Assembly (NCBI GenBank): GCA_045802605.1
Contig: JBJMQS010000028.1
Coordinates: 1-64,000 of the forward strand
Length of the DNA: 64,000 nt
Direction: 5' to 3'
From: JBJMQS01 sp045802605
GTDB lineage: Bacteria; Planctomycetota; Planctomycetia; Gemmatales; Gemmataceae
Under the pieces are notes generated by a model. It worked only from the letters and a program-made list of their open reading frames with translations. It was not told the DNA's origin and did not search any database. How positions within the stretch are numbered: position 1 is the stretch's first letter; each line of letters opens with the position of its first letter. The translations under genes and the position numbers were made by a program. Positions 35,853-46,124 of the stretch are shown here, piece after piece.

Positions 35853-36023
35853 TGCAGGCTCCTTGTGGAAAGAAGGATCGTCTCAGATTGAGCCCTGTCG
35901 GCGACGTGCCGGCAAGTGGGACATCATGGATCCCGAATGCCAACAATGCAAGCGATTCAGATAAATGAATTTGTGGACGTATCGGGCAGGAACATTCGGC
36001 GTGTAGGCGCTCTTCCGGCCCAT

Positions 36024-39000
36024 TCAGCCAGACGTGGCGAGCGCGGCATCCATTCGGCGACGGATGCGCGTGGTGACCGATTCCTCAACCGTACTCTGGC
36101 GCTGGTTGAGGCGCTGCGGCGTACCTTCCAGTACGTTTCCCTGCTTAAGTGCTTTGATCTGTTCAGCGATTTCGGAGGCGCTTTGCCCTGCTTCGGTATC
36201 CGGATTCCGATCGCCGGATAGGCTCGCTTTGAGTTGATCACGAAGTTCGACAAGCCGGCTCAAATAGAACATATGGATGAACGGAACCTCTAGACGGACT
36301 CGGTAATCGCGCAGTTGCGCCTCCGCAATCGACAACTCTTGCCGGCCCCTGGCGCTTTCCGAGGCGTAGGATCTGGCGACTCGCTCTGCCGCGTTCAAGA
36401 CGGCCCTGGGACCGTGATGTTCGCCAAGCGTCGTCCGCAGCGCCGTTGTGCCTTCCAGACAAACCTCCGGCCCGAAATGCGGGTGCAATTTAAGCGCGAA
36501 ACGCAGACCGCAGTAAGTCCCTAGTTCGATACGCCGCCGATCGGGGACGTATTTGGGCATCTTTTGCAGCAAAGAACCGAGTGCTTCGATTGCTCCCTCT
36601 ATCGGGCCAACGAATTCGCCGATGGCGATCGGCGTCTGCGCATGGGCGGTCACGGTCTCCCCGTCGGCGGTCAGTCCCGCCAGATGGTCAGACAACCGAG
36701 CGATCTTGGCCGGCAGCTCGCGCACGCCGCGGCGGGCGAGATAGTGCTCGTCGGCGTGGTTTTTCTGGAGGATGGCGAGGCGCTGCAATTCGGCGTCCGC
36801 CTCGGCCAACGTCAGCACCGCCGGGTTGCCCGAGGCGATCGCCTTCACCTCGGCATACGAGAGTTCCTGTCCCGCCACGTCCTCGGCCCGCCGCACCGCG
36901 CTCTGTCCGGTCATCACCTGGGCGATGAAACGCGCCTTGGTCTCCAATGCCTGCCACATGTAGGCGTCGAAGGAGCCCTCGGTGACGTAACGGTAGACCG
37001 CCACCTCGGCGTTGTCATTGCCCTGGCGCAAGATGCGGCCTTCACGCTGCTCGACCTCGGCGGGCTTCCACGGCGCGTCCAGGTGGTGCAGGGCGACGAG
37101 GCGCTTCTGCACGTTGGTGCCGGTCCCCATCTTCTGCGTGCTGCCCAGAAGCACCCGCACCCGGCCGCTGCGGACCTGCTCGAAGAGCGCCTGCTTCTTG
37201 GCGTCGGAATCCGCCTCGCCGACGGCGGCGATCTGCTCGCGCGGGACGCCCGCGGCCGCGAGCTTGCGCACGATGTCGTCGTAGGCCGAATAACCCCAGG
37301 ATGTCGGGTGAACTCCCAGGTCGCAGAACACCATCTGCGCGGCGCGGCTGTCCGCGGTGCGTCGCCAGACGGCCAGGACGTTGCCCACCAACGCATTGAC
37401 CTTCGACTCGGGAAAATCCGATGCCTGCGCCGACAACATCCGGGCGTCCAAAGCGAGCTTGCGGCCGTCGGTCGTGATGTTGAGGGCGTTGTCCTCGCGG
37501 GGATCGACCTTCTCGGAGCGAATCCGCTCGTAGCGCTCGACGAGCTCGGCTTGCAGCTCGCGCTGCGCCTCGGACATCGGGCACGCGACGACGATCGGCT
37601 TACCGGTTTCCAGCCGCGGTCGGGGCAGATCGAGCATTTCCGCCGTCTGCACGTCGGCGAACGAGCGGAACATCTGCTGGAGTTCGGGCAGGTTGACGAA
37701 TTTGGCGAAGCGGCTGCGCGAGCGCAGCGATTTGCTGTCAGGGGCGATCTCCATTGTCTCCACCACCTCGCCGAACGTCGCAGCCCAGGCGTCGAAGTGG
37801 TCGATGCCGCGGCTCCTGAGTCCCTCCGGATCGAGGAACCGCTGCATGGTATAGAGTTCCACCATCGTGTTGGAGACCGGCGTGCCGGTGGCGAAGCTGA
37901 CGCCATGGCCGGCGTGGCGCTCGTGCAGGAACCGGGCCTTCATGTAAAGATCGAAGGCGCGCTGGCTGCCGGCCGTCTGGATGCCGGCGACCCGCTCCAT
38001 CTTGGTCGGCGTCTCCAGGTTCTTGAAGTAATGGGCCTCGTCGATGAAGAGATGGTCGATTCCCAGCTCGTCGAAGACCAAGCCGTCGTCCTTCTTGCCT
38101 TCGGCAAGAAGTTCCTTCAAGCGCTCCTCGCGGGCGGCCTTCTGCTTCTCGATCGCCTTGATGAGGTTCCGCGCCGCCCAGGCGGCGCCTTGACCGGCGT
38201 GGTCGGCGAGCAGCCGTTCGTACTCCTCGATCTGGGCGCGCAGGAATTTCTCCTGATAGAGCCGTGACATGCCGATCCGCTCGAAGGAGCTGTGCGTCAC
38301 CAGGACGCCGTCCCAATCGCCGGTGGCGATCTTGGCGGTCAGGTGCTTGCGCTTCTGCCGGGCCAGGTCCTCCTTGCCGGCCAGAAGCAGACGTGCGTTG
38401 GGATAAAGCTGCACGAACTCTCGGCCGAACTGCTCCAGAAGATGGTTGGGCACGACGTACATCGGCTTGCGCACGAGACCGGCCTGCCGCATCTTCATGC
38501 CGGTGGCGGCCATGATGTAGGTCTTGCCCGCGCCGACCGCCTGGGCCAGAAGCGTGTTCCCCGAACTCATGCCCCGCCACACCGCGTCTTTCTGGTGGGA
38601 ATGCAGCGCGACGGTTTGGTTCATGCCGGGGAAATCGAGGTGGCTGCCGTCGAAGAGCCGCAGACGGATGTTGTTGTAGGTGTCGTTGTAGGTCCGCACC
38701 AAACGCTCGGTGCGTTCGGGGTCCTGGAAGATCCACGCGCGGAAGCGCTCGCGGATGAGCTTCTGCTTCTCGCGGGCCGAGAGCGTCTCCTCCTGGTTGA
38801 CGACCCTCTCATCATTGGCGATCGTGTCGTAGACGACCGGCGTCTTCATGTTGAGCGCCAGTTCCAACAGCCGGGCCCCGCCCATGCGTGCGGTGCCGAA
38901 TTCCGAAGTCGCCGCCACCGACTGCTCGGCGACGATGTCGGCGACGATGCTCCAAACCGCGTCTTGCATCAGGTGGCCGACCTGGATCGAATCGGTCTCG

Positions 39001-41471
39001 ACGCGGAAGAGCCCGGCCGCGAAGTCGCGGATGTCGCTTTCGGGAATCCACGGTGCGCCCAGGTGGGCGTCGATGTCACCGGGCAGCACGTCCTCGGGCT
39101 GCACTCTGGCCAGCGCCTCCGCGTTGCGCTGGTAATCCGAGCCGGCGCAGAGGACGGCGGCGAGCTTCGCGCGCACGTTGCCGGAGAGATAGGCGTCGGC
39201 CGTATGCCATTGCACGGCCTCGGGGTCGCGGAAGATCAGGTCGCCCAATTCGGTCGCGACCTCGTCCTCGGCTTTGCCGTAGAGCTGGGCGACATAGGGC
39301 AGATCGACCGCGCCCCGGCGGTCCAGCGAAACCAGCAGTCCTTCCTCGGCGCTTTGGACCGAGGTGATCACCGCGCTCGGGCCGACGACGTCGCGGCTCA
39401 TGATCGCCGCCTTGGCGGCCTTGCCGGACGCCTCGTCGTAATGCTCCAAGGACATGACGAGCATGGCGTCAGGGTCCTCGCGGAACTTCACTAGATTCGG
39501 CATGCGGCGGACCGGCCGGCCCTTGCCGCTGTGGCCGACAACGGTCCTGTTGATGGGACCGTAGCGGAAGGCGAAACTGTCGTAGGCCGAGGCGAGTTCG
39601 CGCCGGGCCGCCGAACGCTCCGAATCAGGCGAGCCCTCGTTCTGCGATCGCAAGACGCGCCTCGCCAAGTCGCGCAGACGAATCAGCGCCGCCAGACGCC
39701 GGCCGGTTAGGGTACCGCCGGCGCGGAGCGTCCGACCGCCATAGACGACCTGTACGGTTTGGCTTTCGATCTTCTGGGAGATCACTTGGTTCGCGTCGAT
39801 GAAAAAGCCGCCTTCAGTAACGTGCGATTCCGGCGGCGGCCGGGCGAGAGTTTCCGGGGGTGGCGTCGCGCGAGTCAGCGCCTGCGACCGAGCGAATTCG
39901 GGCAGTTTCGAAATCGCCGTCGCCAATTGTTCGGCAAGGTCGCCCGTACTTTTGACGCTGTAGCCTTCGCCGTAGAGGGTGTCCTTGCGGCTCCAACTGC
40001 CGAGCATCATCTCCGGGTGGTTGAGGAAGTAGCGGTTGACCGCCACTTCCGCGCCGTCGATCGCGAGGGGGCCAACGACAATCCAGTCCGGGTCCGCGTG
40101 ATGAGGCGGCTCGCCGTTTTCCCGTTTCCGCATGAAAAGGATGTCGGTGACGACCGCAGTGCCTTCCCGTTTGAAGGCGTCGGACGGCAGCCGGATCGCG
40201 CCGACGAAATCGGCCTGCGCCGCCAGTGACTCGCGCACGCTCGCGTTCTGCTTATCCAGGGTGAAGTGGGTGGTGACGACAGCCAGCGCGCCTGTCGGTT
40301 TCAGGGCATCCAGCGCCTTGGCCAGGAAGAAATCGTGCAGCGCCAGCTTGGCTCTGCGGTAGTCGATCCGGACGTTGGCGAAAGGCACGTTACCAATCAC
40401 CGCGTCCACGCTGGCGTCGGGCAGGCGGGTGTCGCGGAAGCTCTCGATGCGGATGTCGGCTTCCGGATGCAGCGCCTTGGCGATGAGGCCGGTGATGCGG
40501 TCCAGTTCGATGCCGATGAAGCGCATTCCTAGCGCAGCGCCGCGTAGGAAGTTGCCGGTGCCGCAGCCGGGTTCCAGCACTGTTGCATTCTGAGCAACGC
40601 CCAGCCGGCCGAGCGCTCGGTGCATCGCGGCGACGACGGTGGGAGATGTGTAGAAGGCGTTAAAGGTGGTGCGCTTGGCGCTGATGTATTCCTCTTCGGT
40701 CAGAAGCGTCTTGAGTTCCTCGCCCAGCACTTGCCATGAGACATCCTTGTACCGGCCGGTGGTCGGGTCGGGAAAGATCGACAGGGAAACCGGACCGAAG
40801 CCGGCGAAGCGGGCGAGCATCTGCCGTTCGTCGTGGGTTGGTGGCCGGCCTTCGCGCTCGATCGCGCCGAGCGTGCGTACAGCGGCGAGAATGTCGTGGG
40901 CCTTGGCTTTTTCGCCACTGGCGATGGACACTGGCGCGACAGGCGGGGGAAGTTGCGGGGCCGTCGCGGGTTGGTCGGTCAGCGAGCGCCCCTCGTCGGC
41001 TCCCGACCTTCCGAGCGGCGTCTCATCCGGCGCTCGTGGCGGTGTGCCGATGGTCGGATGAGGCGGTAAGGAATCAAACAGCGTCTTTTCGTCTCGAAGC
41101 AGTGAAGTGTCACGTCGCCCTCCGTGTCGTTCAGGACGCCCGCGCTGCCGCTTGGCTAACGCACCGAAAAGTCCTACCCGCGTGGCATGGTTCGCGCCGG
41201 TGACATCATCCGGGGCCGGTGGCGGCGCGGCTCCGGAAGGGAGCGGGGCGTCGTCCGGTTTGCCGGACTGGTGTCCGGCTGGCTTGTGTTCTGGCCCCAC
41301 ATCGACGGTGCCCGCGCGGTCCAGCGCGACCGGCGGGTCGAATAGGCCCGTTTGCCGCATTGATTGGTGGGACGCTTGGGTCGGCAAACTCGAATCGGCC
41401 GATTGGCGTTGCCGCCCTCTCGTTTCGCTACCGTCGGGTTCATCATGCCGTTGCTGATTGTCGAGGGACAT
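36024..41471 (-). CDS. Giant N6-adenine methylase plus SNF2-like helicase fusion
   Basis: About 1815 aa from ATG 41471 (an in-frame ATG at 41588 would add an unlikely-looking tail). After a disordered Pro/Gly-rich 170 residues, a methyltransferase domain has LEPGCGTGNFL and NVPFANV (variant of NPPF). The helicase part has VGAGKTYIMAATGMKMRQAG (Walker A), IDEAHYFKNLETPTKM (DEAH) and MGTGTNVQKRLVALHHLD with EQREGRILRQGN (motif VI). Such fusions occur on phages, plasmids and ICEs (DarB-like) and are linked to protection of incoming DNA. A role in shielding or processing the element's own DNA is inferred. Confidence 0.85.
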   Translation of the reverse strand: MSLDNQQRHDEPDGSETRGRQRQSADSSLPTQASHQSMRQTGLFDPPVALDRAGTVDVGPEHKPAGHQSGKPDDAPLPSGAAPPPAPDDVTGANHATRVGLFGALAKRQRGRPERHGGRRDTSLLRDEKTLFDSLPPHPTIGTPPRAPDETPLGRSGADEGRSLTDQPATAPQLPPPVAPVSIASGEKAKAHDILAAVRTLGAIEREGRPPTHDERQMLARFAGFGPVSLSIFPDPTTGRYKDVSWQVLGEELKTLLTEEEYISAKRTTFNAFYTSPTVVAAMHRALGRLGVAQNATVLEPGCGTGNFLRGAALGMRFIGIELDRITGLIAKALHPEADIRIESFRDTRLPDASVDAVIGNVPFANVRIDYRRAKLALHDFFLAKALDALKPTGALAVVTTHFTLDKQNASVRESLAAQADFVGAIRLPSDAFKREGTAVVTDILFMRKRENGEPPHHADPDWIVVGPLAIDGAEVAVNRYFLNHPEMMLGSWSRKDTLYGEGYSVKSTGDLAEQLATAISKLPEFARSQALTRATPPPETLARPPPESHVTEGGFFIDANQVISQKIESQTVQVVYGGRTLRAGGTLTGRRLAALIRLRDLARRVLRSQNEGSPDSERSAARRELASAYDSFAFRYGPINRTVVGHSGKGRPVRRMPNLVKFREDPDAMLVMSLEHYDEASGKAAKAAIMSRDVVGPSAVITSVQSAEEGLLVSLDRRGAVDLPYVAQLYGKAEDEVATELGDLIFRDPEAVQWHTADAYLSGNVRAKLAAVLCAGSDYQRNAEALARVQPEDVLPGDIDAHLGAPWIPESDIRDFAAGLFRVETDSIQVGHLMQDAVWSIVADIVAEQSVAATSEFGTARMGGARLLELALNMKTPVVYDTIANDERVVNQEETLSAREKQKLIRERFRAWIFQDPERTERLVRTYNDTYNNIRLRLFDGSHLDFPGMNQTVALHSHQKDAVWRGMSSGNTLLAQAVGAGKTYIMAATGMKMRQAGLVRKPMYVVPNHLLEQFGREFVQLYPNARLLLAGKEDLARQKRKHLTAKIATGDWDGVLVTHSSFERIGMSRLYQEKFLRAQIEEYERLLADHAGQGAAWAARNLIKAIEKQKAAREERLKELLAEGKKDDGLVFDELGIDHLFIDEAHYFKNLETPTKMERVAGIQTAGSQRAFDLYMKARFLHERHAGHGVSFATGTPVSNTMVELYTMQRFLDPEGLRSRGIDHFDAWAATFGEVVETMEIAPDSKSLRSRSRFAKFVNLPELQQMFRSFADVQTAEMLDLPRPRLETGKPIVVACPMSEAQRELQAELVERYERIRSEKVDPREDNALNITTDGRKLALDARMLSAQASDFPESKVNALVGNVLAVWRRTADSRAAQMVFCDLGVHPTSWGYSAYDDIVRKLAAAGVPREQIAAVGEADSDAKKQALFEQVRSGRVRVLLGSTQKMGTGTNVQKRLVALHHLDAPWKPAEVEQREGRILRQGNDNAEVAVYRYVTEGSFDAYMWQALETKARFIAQVMTGQSAVRRAEDVAGQELSYAEVKAIASGNPAVLTLAEADAELQRLAILQKNHADEHYLARRGVRELPAKIARLSDHLAGLTADGETVTAHAQTPIAIGEFVGPIEGAIEALGSLLQKMPKYVPDRRRIELGTYCGLRFALKLHPHFGPEVCLEGTTALRTTLGEHHGPRAVLNAAERVARSYASESARGRQELSIAEAQLRDYRVRLEVPFIHMFYLSRLVELRDQLKASLSGDRNPDTEAGQSASEIAEQIKALKQGNVLEGTPQRLNQRQSTVEESVTTRIRRRMDAALATSG

Positions 41472-41708
41472 GGCGGACGAGCGTGGTATAGGCGGGATCG
41501 AAATAGGGATTGGTCGGAAAACGCTGGCTTTTGCACACCAGGCAACGTGCCATGATGCGCGATCGGGAGCCACGGCAGGGACATGCAATTGCAGGGAAGG
41601 TGGCGCGCGGCGGCGCGCAATGACCGGAATTCGCCTGACAAGCCTACAGACGCGCCCATCAATGTGGAGGTGCCGCGACTTCCGCGGGTGATCGTGTCTT
41701 GTTCCGCT

Positions 41709-42524
41709 TCATGCCGCAGCCTCTTGGCCCAGTTCGACGTTTGCGATTTCGTGCCCGTTTAGTGCGTCCGCCCACTTGTGCCGCAGCTCCTTCTCGCTCC
41801 ACGAGGGTTCGCACCGCGCGTTGTACTCGCATAGAAGCTGCCATAGCAGTTCGGAGTCGTAGCCAACCACGCGCGCGAGCTTGAGCGCCGTCGTGAACGT
41901 CTTCGTGTGCCCGGCCTGGCCGCTTACCGCCGGTTCGATTTTCGCCAGGTAGGCACGACCGCGGGCGAGCGCGCGGTCCGGATCCAGAATGCCGGCCACG
42001 GAAGCGCGGACTCTTTCCGTGTCGCGAACCAGCGACAACGAAAACGGCGGGAGGCCTTGCGGCAGCGAAAATCCGGCTTCCCACTCGTACGGTTTTCCTG
42101 TGAGGGGATGGATCGATCCCGGCAGCACGATGTAGCCGCCTTGGCCGCGAACGTCGAGACCTGGAATTCCATTCCAGCCCTGTTTGTTGCGAATTTCTCG
42201 ACACTTGGGAGTTCGGTAATATCGGTGCCTCGAACCAGTCCCGGTCAAAGCACGCATCGGCGTTTCGGGCAGATGGGAAGCGGCCCAGTTCTCGGCGTCG
42301 GTCGAGTCTGTATCGACCACGATGTAACCGCTCTCGCCGGTCCTCAGCCCAATGTTGCACCGTCGCGTCTTAAACCAGTATTCGAGGTCCGCAGCCGTGA
42401 CGCGGAAGTCCCGCCAGCCGCGCACGGCCGGCACCTTGCCCACGAGAGGGATGATCGGCCAGCGCAGCTCCGTGTAGGTCCGCGCCCATTCCAATGTGCC
42501 GGTGCTTTCGGTGACTCGCTCCAT
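41709..42524 (-). CDS. Prim-pol (bifunctional primase/polymerase N-terminal domain) protein
   Basis: 271 aa from ATG 42524. WARTYTELRWPIIPLVGKVP, NIGLRTGESGYIVVDTDSTD (catalytic acidic pair), GSRHRYYRTP and LDVRGQGGYIVLPGSIHPLT are the prim-pol signatures. No helicase domain follows. The C-terminal 90 residues are helical. It probably primes replication of the element. The frame is open upstream to 42650, overlapping the ATPase gene end, but the ATG at 42524 fits the domain start. Confidence 0.85.
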   Translation of the reverse strand: MERVTESTGTLEWARTYTELRWPIIPLVGKVPAVRGWRDFRVTAADLEYWFKTRRCNIGLRTGESGYIVVDTDSTDAENWAASHLPETPMRALTGTGSRHRYYRTPKCREIRNKQGWNGIPGLDVRGQGGYIVLPGSIHPLTGKPYEWEAGFSLPQGLPPFSLSLVRDTERVRASVAGILDPDRALARGRAYLAKIEPAVSGQAGHTKTFTTALKLARVVGYDSELLWQLLCEYNARCEPSWSEKELRHKWADALNGHEIANVELGQEAAA

Positions 42525-42585
42525 GCGCGCCGATGGTACGTCGAATAGGCGGCACGCACAGTCTTGACCACTGCAAATGCGGCCG

Positions 42586-44091
42586 TCATCGAAGCGCGGC
42601 CAGCCGGTGCGCCGCGGCAGGCGACGGATCGTCGCTTGGATTGTGGTCAAACTGCACCGGGGGCCGGTACACCGGTCGTTCGCGGATCGCGTGAAGCGCC
42701 ATCCGGAACTTCACTTCGGCCAGTCCGCTTGGCAACCCGCCGCCACTGTCGCCCGCACTCCAGGGATCGGACAGCATCGGCACGAATTCCGGCGCGGGAG
42801 TGACCGCGTCGTCGCGCACGAACCGATAGCCTGGTCCGAGTTGCATCAGCTCGCGCTGGGCGAGCGCGATCTGATCGGCGAGGGTCGTATATCTTTCCTG
42901 CGCGTCAAACACCTCGCGCCGGCGCGGCCACAGCACCGTATGGCGGCTTTTGGTCTTGGTCTTCCGACCGCCGCTGTCGCGTGACGCCGACGATCCGTAC
43001 GTCGTGACGCGATCGAATCCCTCCACCACAGTCCGCGGCCGCTCTTCGACGTGGTGGACATGGAGAGGGTCGAGTAGCGGCGTCGCGATGTCCTCGGCCG
43101 CGAGCCGCGCCGCCTCGGGGCTTCCTTGTCGGAACCACTCGTGTCGCCAGCAGTTCTGCAGCACGTTTGACCGTATCTCCGCGCTCGGGAAGCTGAAGGG
43201 ATCCTGCACCAGGATGCGGAATTCCAAACCCCACTTGCCCGCCTCGGCGAGCGCCTGCGATTCGTAGAGCCCGATCAGGTTGGCGGCGGTTGCTTCGTCA
43301 ATCACGACACTGACGCGGCTTTTCCCGCCCGTGCGGCAATGGGCTATCACGCGCAGGATCAGCGCTCCCATCATTACCGTCGCCGCGTCGCGCGATAGGT
43401 TCCCCCGCGAGGAACCGTCGATGATTAGGATGCCGCATCCGTCGAGGAACCGTCCGATGTCCAACGTGGCCTCGCCGCAGCGAACGCGGAACGCGGGACT
43501 GCCGAGCACCGCCCTAAGCACACGCTCCGCAGGAGCGGTCTCGGTCCGCCGCGCTGTCGGCGACAGGCACCCGAACTCGCGGAACTTGGCAATCAAGTCC
43601 GGCTCGGCGCAGTGCGCGATCAGGTGCCGGCGACGCTCCGACCGCAGGTCGAACGCATCTGCCAGCCACGGCAGCGGGGGAGGGGAGTCCGTGGCGAGAT
43701 AAAGGCGCAATGCCGCGAAGATCGTCTCCTCGATGAGCGGCCGCGACGCCGTGTCGAGGATGCCGCGCCTCCGTAGGAGCACCGACGCGAACTCGCGCAC
43801 CCGTTCCTCGTTCTCGGCCTCGCGCTGAAGCGGGTCGGGATTCTGCGAGCGCACCAGCCAATCGTAACTGGGCACGCGCTCGGTGTCCGAAAGCCGATCG
43901 TAGACGACACGCCGCGTCAGCCCCAGGAAATCCAGGTGCAGCAGGAATCTCCGCGCGAGCGTGCCCGGGGGGTCGAAGAGCGCGATCGCGCAATCGTTTC
44001 GACGCGCATCCGCGACCAGGCGTGAGAGCTCCGCCTCGCTTTTGCCGGAACGGGTCGCGCCGCTGACGAGGGTGTGGCGGATATCGGTCAT
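42586..44091 (-). CDS. VirD4/HerA-like DNA-translocating ATPase
   Basis: 501 aa. Walker A HTLVSGATRSGKSEAELSRL near the start, Walker B GILIIDGSSRGN and VSVVIDEATAANLIG, and a late arginine-rich region. No membrane helices, unlike classical coupling proteins. It may load element DNA onto a foreign secretion channel or act in partition. ATG 44091 overlaps the small gene upstream by 4 bases. Confidence 0.75.
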   Translation of the reverse strand: MTDIRHTLVSGATRSGKSEAELSRLVADARRNDCAIALFDPPGTLARRFLLHLDFLGLTRRVVYDRLSDTERVPSYDWLVRSQNPDPLQREAENEERVREFASVLLRRRGILDTASRPLIEETIFAALRLYLATDSPPPLPWLADAFDLRSERRRHLIAHCAEPDLIAKFREFGCLSPTARRTETAPAERVLRAVLGSPAFRVRCGEATLDIGRFLDGCGILIIDGSSRGNLSRDAATVMMGALILRVIAHCRTGGKSRVSVVIDEATAANLIGLYESQALAEAGKWGLEFRILVQDPFSFPSAEIRSNVLQNCWRHEWFRQGSPEAARLAAEDIATPLLDPLHVHHVEERPRTVVEGFDRVTTYGSSASRDSGGRKTKTKSRHTVLWPRRREVFDAQERYTTLADQIALAQRELMQLGPGYRFVRDDAVTPAPEFVPMLSDPWSAGDSGGGLPSGLAEVKFRMALHAIRERPVYRPPVQFDHNPSDDPSPAAAHRLAALR

Positions 44092-44297
44092 GACCGCAGG
44101 TGGGAGAAGAGCACATCCAGGAAGCGGTTGAGCGCGGCGTCTTTCGCGGCCTGCCGTACCTCCGGCTGTAGGAACGCGAGTCGGTCGATGAGCTTCTCCT
44201 TGCGCAGGAATTCGTCAGCCGCCCCCAGAACATCGCTCTCCCCAGGCGGCAGGGGAGCGGCATCGCGGTGCCGGCGGAACAGGTCGAAGAACATCAT
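44088..44297 (-). CDS. Small hypothetical protein coupled to the ATPase gene
   Basis: 69 aa: FFDLFRRHRDAAPLPPGESD, then a helical part (LRKEKLIDRLAFLQPEVRQA). ATGA overlap with the ATPase gene shows coupling. No family recognised. Confidence 0.6.
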   Translation of the reverse strand: MMFFDLFRRHRDAAPLPPGESDVLGAADEFLRKEKLIDRLAFLQPEVRQAAKDAALNRFLDVLFSHLRS

Positions 44298-44432
44298 GGC
44301 CCGACGCTACTCGGCTCCCGATGTCGTGACGAATACCAGTTGTGCAATCACACCGCTAATGCCCGTTTTTGTCGGAAAACTCTGGCCTTGGTAGCTGCCT
44401 TGGAAGTAGTAGCCGGCTGGCCGCATCGGGGT

Positions 44433-44469
44433 GGGGACAAAGGCCCGGCAAGCCACCGGGTTTGTCCCC
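44433..44469. terminator. Hairpin between element genes
   Basis: GGGGACAAAGGCCCGG at 44433-44448 pairs with CCGGGTTTGTCCCC at 44456-44469, with a 7-base loop. It lies immediately after the leftward replication-relaxation gene. No long T-run follows, so it may be a weak terminator or an RNA-stabilising hairpin. Confidence 0.6.
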
Positions 44470-44472
44470 GCC

Positions 44473-45129
44473 TTAAGCGCCATGCCCGCCGCTTCGCGGC
44501 AGCGCCGCGGTCGCACCGTCGGCGTCCCGCCAAATGCGGCCGTGCGGATCGGCCAGCAGTTGTCCGAAGGTCGTGAAAAGCGCCGTGCGCCGAAGAAGGG
44601 ATCCGCGGCGTCGAAGTCCCTCCATCCGGCTGTCGTTCGGGCACACCCACAGCACGAAGTCTGTCGATGTCGCGTAGCGCGAGAACCGCTTTCGGATCAC
44701 CTCCTCGTATCCCATCGTCCCGCGGTCAAGTTCCAGAAAATACCGTCGCCCGTTGATCCACAGTTCCGCGTCGGCGCGTAGGTCGGAGTCGGTGTCTCCA
44801 GGTCCGCGCCGAACCTCCTCGGCGTCTATTCGGCGGCACACCTGTGTCAGCAGCACCTCGTGGAGCAGGTTGTCGGTCTTCCACCGGCCGCGCCCGTACA
44901 CGTGCTCCGGTCGGCCGTCTTTCAGGGACACGGTGCCGAGCAGACGAATTGCGCCCCTCCGGGCGAGCCGCGCGAGCCGCTTGCTCGCCTTCTTCCGGGT
45001 AGTGAACAGCCCCATCGCCGCGAGCATCCCAGCCGTCGCCGGGTGCCGGCTAAGCAACCACGCGAGTCTCGCGTCGCGGGCGCGTGCGAACTGGTTGCTG
45101 GTCAGCCGATTGCCCGTATCCGTTGCCAT
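44473..45129 (-). CDS. Replication-relaxation family protein
   Basis: 218 aa. The N-terminal winged-helix part (ARLAWLLSRHPATAGMLAAM, KKASKRLARLARRGAIRLLG) is followed by a nuclease-like part with ADAELWINGRRYFLELDRGT, which fits the E-L-D-R-G-T block of the Replic_Relax family. Family members occur on conjugative and mobilisable plasmids near VirD4-type ATPases. It is the first gene of the leftward module. Confidence 0.75.
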   Translation of the reverse strand: MATDTGNRLTSNQFARARDARLAWLLSRHPATAGMLAAMGLFTTRKKASKRLARLARRGAIRLLGTVSLKDGRPEHVYGRGRWKTDNLLHEVLLTQVCRRIDAEEVRRGPGDTDSDLRADAELWINGRRYFLELDRGTMGYEEVIRKRFSRYATSTDFVLWVCPNDSRMEGLRRRGSLLRRTALFTTFGQLLADPHGRIWRDADGATAALPRSGGHGA

Positions 45130-45306
45130 CGCCTCCAGCGTAGCAGCGGGCGTGTTTCAAGCGATTCCCGCCAGCGCAGTTACGCGGGTACGGTTGGCAT
45201 TTGCGCGGCGAGCAATTGTTCGGGTCGCTTCTGCCTCCTACGGTCGGGACGCGCGTTCCACATCGGGGCGCGATCAGGTCCTTTCCATCACAGGAGGAAC
45301 AGTCCC

Positions 45307-46080
45307 ATGTCCACGTCCGCTCTCTGCCTGCATCGTGGCGCGCTGCGCGTCTCGCGGCAGGAACTCGACCGTTACCAGCCGCCAGCCCCCACCGCCACCT
45401 GGTTCCCGGTCGCCCACGGCGCCGTACTCGAAACGGCGCTTAACCGCCTGGGCGAAGCCGGCTACCGCGTGCGGTCAACCGATCTGGGCGTCTCACAGGA
45501 CGGCCACCGGTTCTTCGGCACGCTCGACCTGGATACGACGCTCGCTCCGGGGGTAAGCCTCGCGGTCGGCATCCGCAACTCGACCGACAAGACCTTTCCG
45601 TTGGGTTTCTGCGCGGGCCACCGGGTCTTCGTGTGCGACAACCTCGCGTTCCGATCCGAGCTGCTCATGCGCAAGCGTCATACGCGCTACGGCGAATTGC
45701 GCTTCGGCAACGCTATCTCCGACGCGGTGATCTCGCTCCAGTCATTCGCCGAGACGGAGACGCAACGCGTCCTCCGGATGCAATTCGAGGAACTCACCGA
45801 CGACCGCGCACACGCGCTGATCCTCAAGGCGTATCTCCGCGAACTCGTCTCGTTCAAACTTCTTCACGAGATCGTGCGCCAATGGGAACAGCCGGCGTAC
45901 GCGGAGTGGGGCAGCAAGACGGTGTGGCGACTTGCCAACGCCTTCACCTGGGCGATGGCTGACGTCGCCAAACGAAATCCCGCCGACTACGCGACCCGCA
46001 CGATCCGCCTCAACCAACTACTCGCGCCGATGAGCGACGGCGACGGTCCCGAACCCGCGCCTCTCGCATTGGCTGCGTGA
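45307..46080 (+). CDS. DUF932 (phage/plasmid-like) protein
   Basis: 257 aa from ATG 45307, with AGGAGG 9 bases upstream. FGTLDLDTTLAPGVSLAVGI, RNSTDKTFPLGFCAGHRVFV and CDNLAFRSELLMRKRHT are typical of DUF932 proteins of phages and plasmids. Exact role unknown. It is the first gene of the rightward module; the 45130-45306 interval should hold the divergent promoters. Confidence 0.85.
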   Translation: MSTSALCLHRGALRVSRQELDRYQPPAPTATWFPVAHGAVLETALNRLGEAGYRVRSTDLGVSQDGHRFFGTLDLDTTLAPGVSLAVGIRNSTDKTFPLGFCAGHRVFVCDNLAFRSELLMRKRHTRYGELRFGNAISDAVISLQSFAETETQRVLRMQFEELTDDRAHALILKAYLRELVSFKLLHEIVRQWEQPAYAEWGSKTVWRLANAFTWAMADVAKRNPADYATRTIRLNQLLAPMSDGDGPEPAPLALAA

Positions 46081-46124
46081 GGACTTAGGACTCCCATTTC
46101 AAATTCAAAAAAGGAGGACGACCA

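Noticed and set aside
36564..39494. Two long plus-strand ORFs (567 and 400 codons) opposite the methylase-helicase gene
   Set aside because: They are antisense shadows of a GC-rich gene: Arg/Leu/Gly/Val-rich translation, no motifs, no ribosome sites, and the minus strand has clear helicase motifs.
41659..41712. 17-codon ORF overlapping the prim-pol stop by ATGA
   Set aside because: Too short to support without expression or conservation data, although the overlap is suggestive.
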